Shown here piece by piece: positions 62,646-64,000 of a stretch of DNA of 64,000 bases (position 1 is its first letter; the number at the start of each line of letters is the position of its first letter). The position numbers and the translations under genes are program-made. The stretch is taken from NCBI GenBank assembly GCA_002363615.1, contig DEWK01000014.1:62001-126000 (forward strand), read 5' to 3'. Under the pieces are notes generated by a model, which saw only the letters and a list, made by a program, of their open reading frames with translations, was not told the origin of the DNA and searched no databases. Source of the stretch: Lachnospira sp. UBA3212 (GTDB lineage Bacteria > Bacillota > Clostridia > Lachnospirales > Lachnospiraceae).

Positions 62646-64000
62646 CTAAAAGTCCTCCTCTTCAATATTCATGCCGATTACTTCTTCCATATCTATAAAG
62701 TCAACTTCCTGTGGTTCATTGACATCAATCAAACGAACTCGAATATCGGCGTCTACTTCAAATTCGTTGTAAATCTCTTCTTTTAAATCCTCCAAATGCT
62801 GACAAACAACACGATATACAAAAACCTCATGAAAAATAAGTTCTAACTTATTCTCTGTAAAGGCCGGTTTTGCGTAAATCATGGAGTGTTTTAAAGGCTG
62901 GGTTAATTTCAAACAAAGTTCTCCCCAATGTTCCACAATGGTACGGATATCTTCCGGTAAGGCATCTCGTTTGACAAACTTTTTAATCACCTTACTCTCT
63001 TCCTCTTTCACCTTTAAGGGTTCCGCAGGCAAATCTTCCCTGCTTATTCCCGGAACATAACCTCCGGCTAAAAGCCGTTCCAGCTGATTAATCCGAGCCG
63101 CTAAAGCGGTAAGATCGTGGCTCATGGATGGACTTGCCATCTTGATTAATGCCACCTCTAAAAGCACCCGCTTATCAGTGGCAAACTTCATCTGATTTCC
63201 CAGTTCCGATAAAATCCGGATATCCCGCATCAATTCCACCGGGGAAATAATCTTTGCCACTTCTTTCATCTCTTCAATCTTTTCCCTAGAAGCATTAATA
63301 AAATCCTCCAGGTCATCTGAATTCTGAATCAAAAGCAGGTTTCTTAAATACCAGCAAAAATCAGATACGAACTGAGCCAGTTCCCTTCCTTGCATGACTA
63401 CTTCTTCCACCACCCTAAGGCAATCCGTCATCCTGCAATCAGTTAAAGCTCTTACCAGTTTTTCAAAGATTTCATTATCAACCGCTCCTAAAGCCTGGAG
63501 AACATGATCATACGTTAAATCCTCCCCTAAATAAAGAGCGATACAACGGTCCATTAAAGACAAGGCATCTCGCATGGAACCATCCGCTGCCTTTGCCAAA
63601 TAGTTTACCGCCGAATCTTCGATTGAGATTTGTTCCTGTTTCGCCAGATTCCTTAACTGTTTAGCAATAGTTGCAAGTTCAATTCTTCGAAAATCATATC
63701 TCTGACAGCGAGACATAATGGTAATTGCAATCTTTTGTACATCGGTGGTAGCCAGGATAAACATAACATATTCCGGCGGTTCCTCAATGGTCTTTAAAAG
63801 AGCATTGTAAGCAGAAGGCGTTAACATATGGGCCTCATCAATAATATAGACCTTATATTTTCCCTCCGTTGGTCGATATTGAACCTCTTCTTTAATCTGT
63901 CGAATATTGTCTACGCCATTATTAGAAGCCGCATCGATTTCGATTACATTAAGGGAAGCTCCTGCCAAAATTCTCTTGCAGGTTGGACACTCATTACAAG
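62646..64000 (-). CDS. dnaX: DNA polymerase III subunit gamma/tau, partial (5' end outside window)
   Basis: The frame stays open to the window edge, where the zinc-finger CNECPTCKRIL is visible, so the Walker A part is missing. Present are IDAASNNGVDNIRQIKEE, Walker B IIDEAHMLTPSAYNALLK, FILATTDVQKIAITI (sensor 1) and CQRYDFRRIELA. The C-terminal domain III/IV part is shorter than in E. coli tau. A TTG at 63966-63968 is not the true start. Confidence 0.95.
   Translation of the reverse strand, partial: CNECPTCKRILAGASLNVIEIDAASNNGVDNIRQIKEEVQYRPTEGKYKVYIIDEAHMLTPSAYNALLKTIEEPPEYVMFILATTDVQKIAITIMSRCQRYDFRRIELATIAKQLRNLAKQEQISIEDSAVNYLAKAADGSMRDALSLMDRCIALYLGEDLTYDHVLQALGAVDNEIFEKLVRALTDCRMTDCLRVVEEVVMQGRELAQFVSDFCWYLRNLLLIQNSDDLEDFINASREKIEEMKEVAKIISPVELMRDIRILSELGNQMKFATDKRVLLEVALIKMASPSMSHDLTALAARINQLERLLAGGYVPGISREDLPAEPLKVKEEESKVIKKFVKRDALPEDIRTIVEHWGELCLKLTQPLKHSMIYAKPAFTENKLELIFHEVFVYRVVCQHLEDLKEEIYNEFEVDADIRVRLIDVNEPQEVDFIDMEEVIGMNIEEEDF

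Overview
The window looks like chromosomal DNA of a gut-type Firmicute, most likely a Lachnospiraceae member (class Clostridia). The base composition is moderately AT-rich, ribosome binding sites are strong GGAGG types, and the housekeeping proteins have Clostridia-like architectures. Leaders include two T-boxes and a SAM-I riboswitch. Genus-level assignment is not possible from sequence alone. Most genes lie on the minus strand; no rRNA, tRNA or CRISPR array was seen.

Layout: 73-8298 holds a PPIase lipoprotein, SEC-C-tagged methionine aminopeptidase, pyruvate kinase, an operon of a FakA-C-like mini-protein, hybrid sensor kinase and DegV protein, and a Cys/Met PLP lyase. 8302-19369 is an accessory island: a broken IS1182-type element, an ORF6N antirepressor remnant, two XRE regulators, a VanZ protein, an ABC-three-component (ABC-3C) conflict operon, a divergent DUF4417/Gly-Ser-rich/acidic-protein cassette, and a decaying cluster with KptA and a SWIM zinc finger. 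19393-43464 is core metabolism: glycogen phosphorylase and MalQ, IleS, PlsC, IspE, phosphoglucomutase, CCA transferase, AspS, ProS, an MBOAT/DHHW acylation pair and a pseudouridine synthase.

43549-64000 continues with MetK (SAM riboswitch), MurA, a shikimate kinase-like protein, CBS/DRTGG pyrophosphatase, ThrH, a sigma-like protein lacking region 4, a split transketolase and transaldolase, AraA/AraD, an RDD/DUF4097/LiaF-like envelope operon, a TPR/AAA protein with 36-bp coding repeats, and RecR-YbaB-DnaX (DnaX cut by the window edge). The arabinose, transketolase and transaldolase genes together route pentose into the pentose phosphate pathway; GlgP, MalQ and phosphoglucomutase handle storage glucan.

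The most interesting part is 10133-19369. Several genes there carry single-base homopolymer losses or in-frame stops (transposase, DUF2326 ATPase, SWIM protein, a Cys-rich ORF, ORF6N), whereas the flanking core genes look intact. The ABC-3C operon and the DUF4417 cassette face away from each other across a short region with a recognisable promoter and palindrome.
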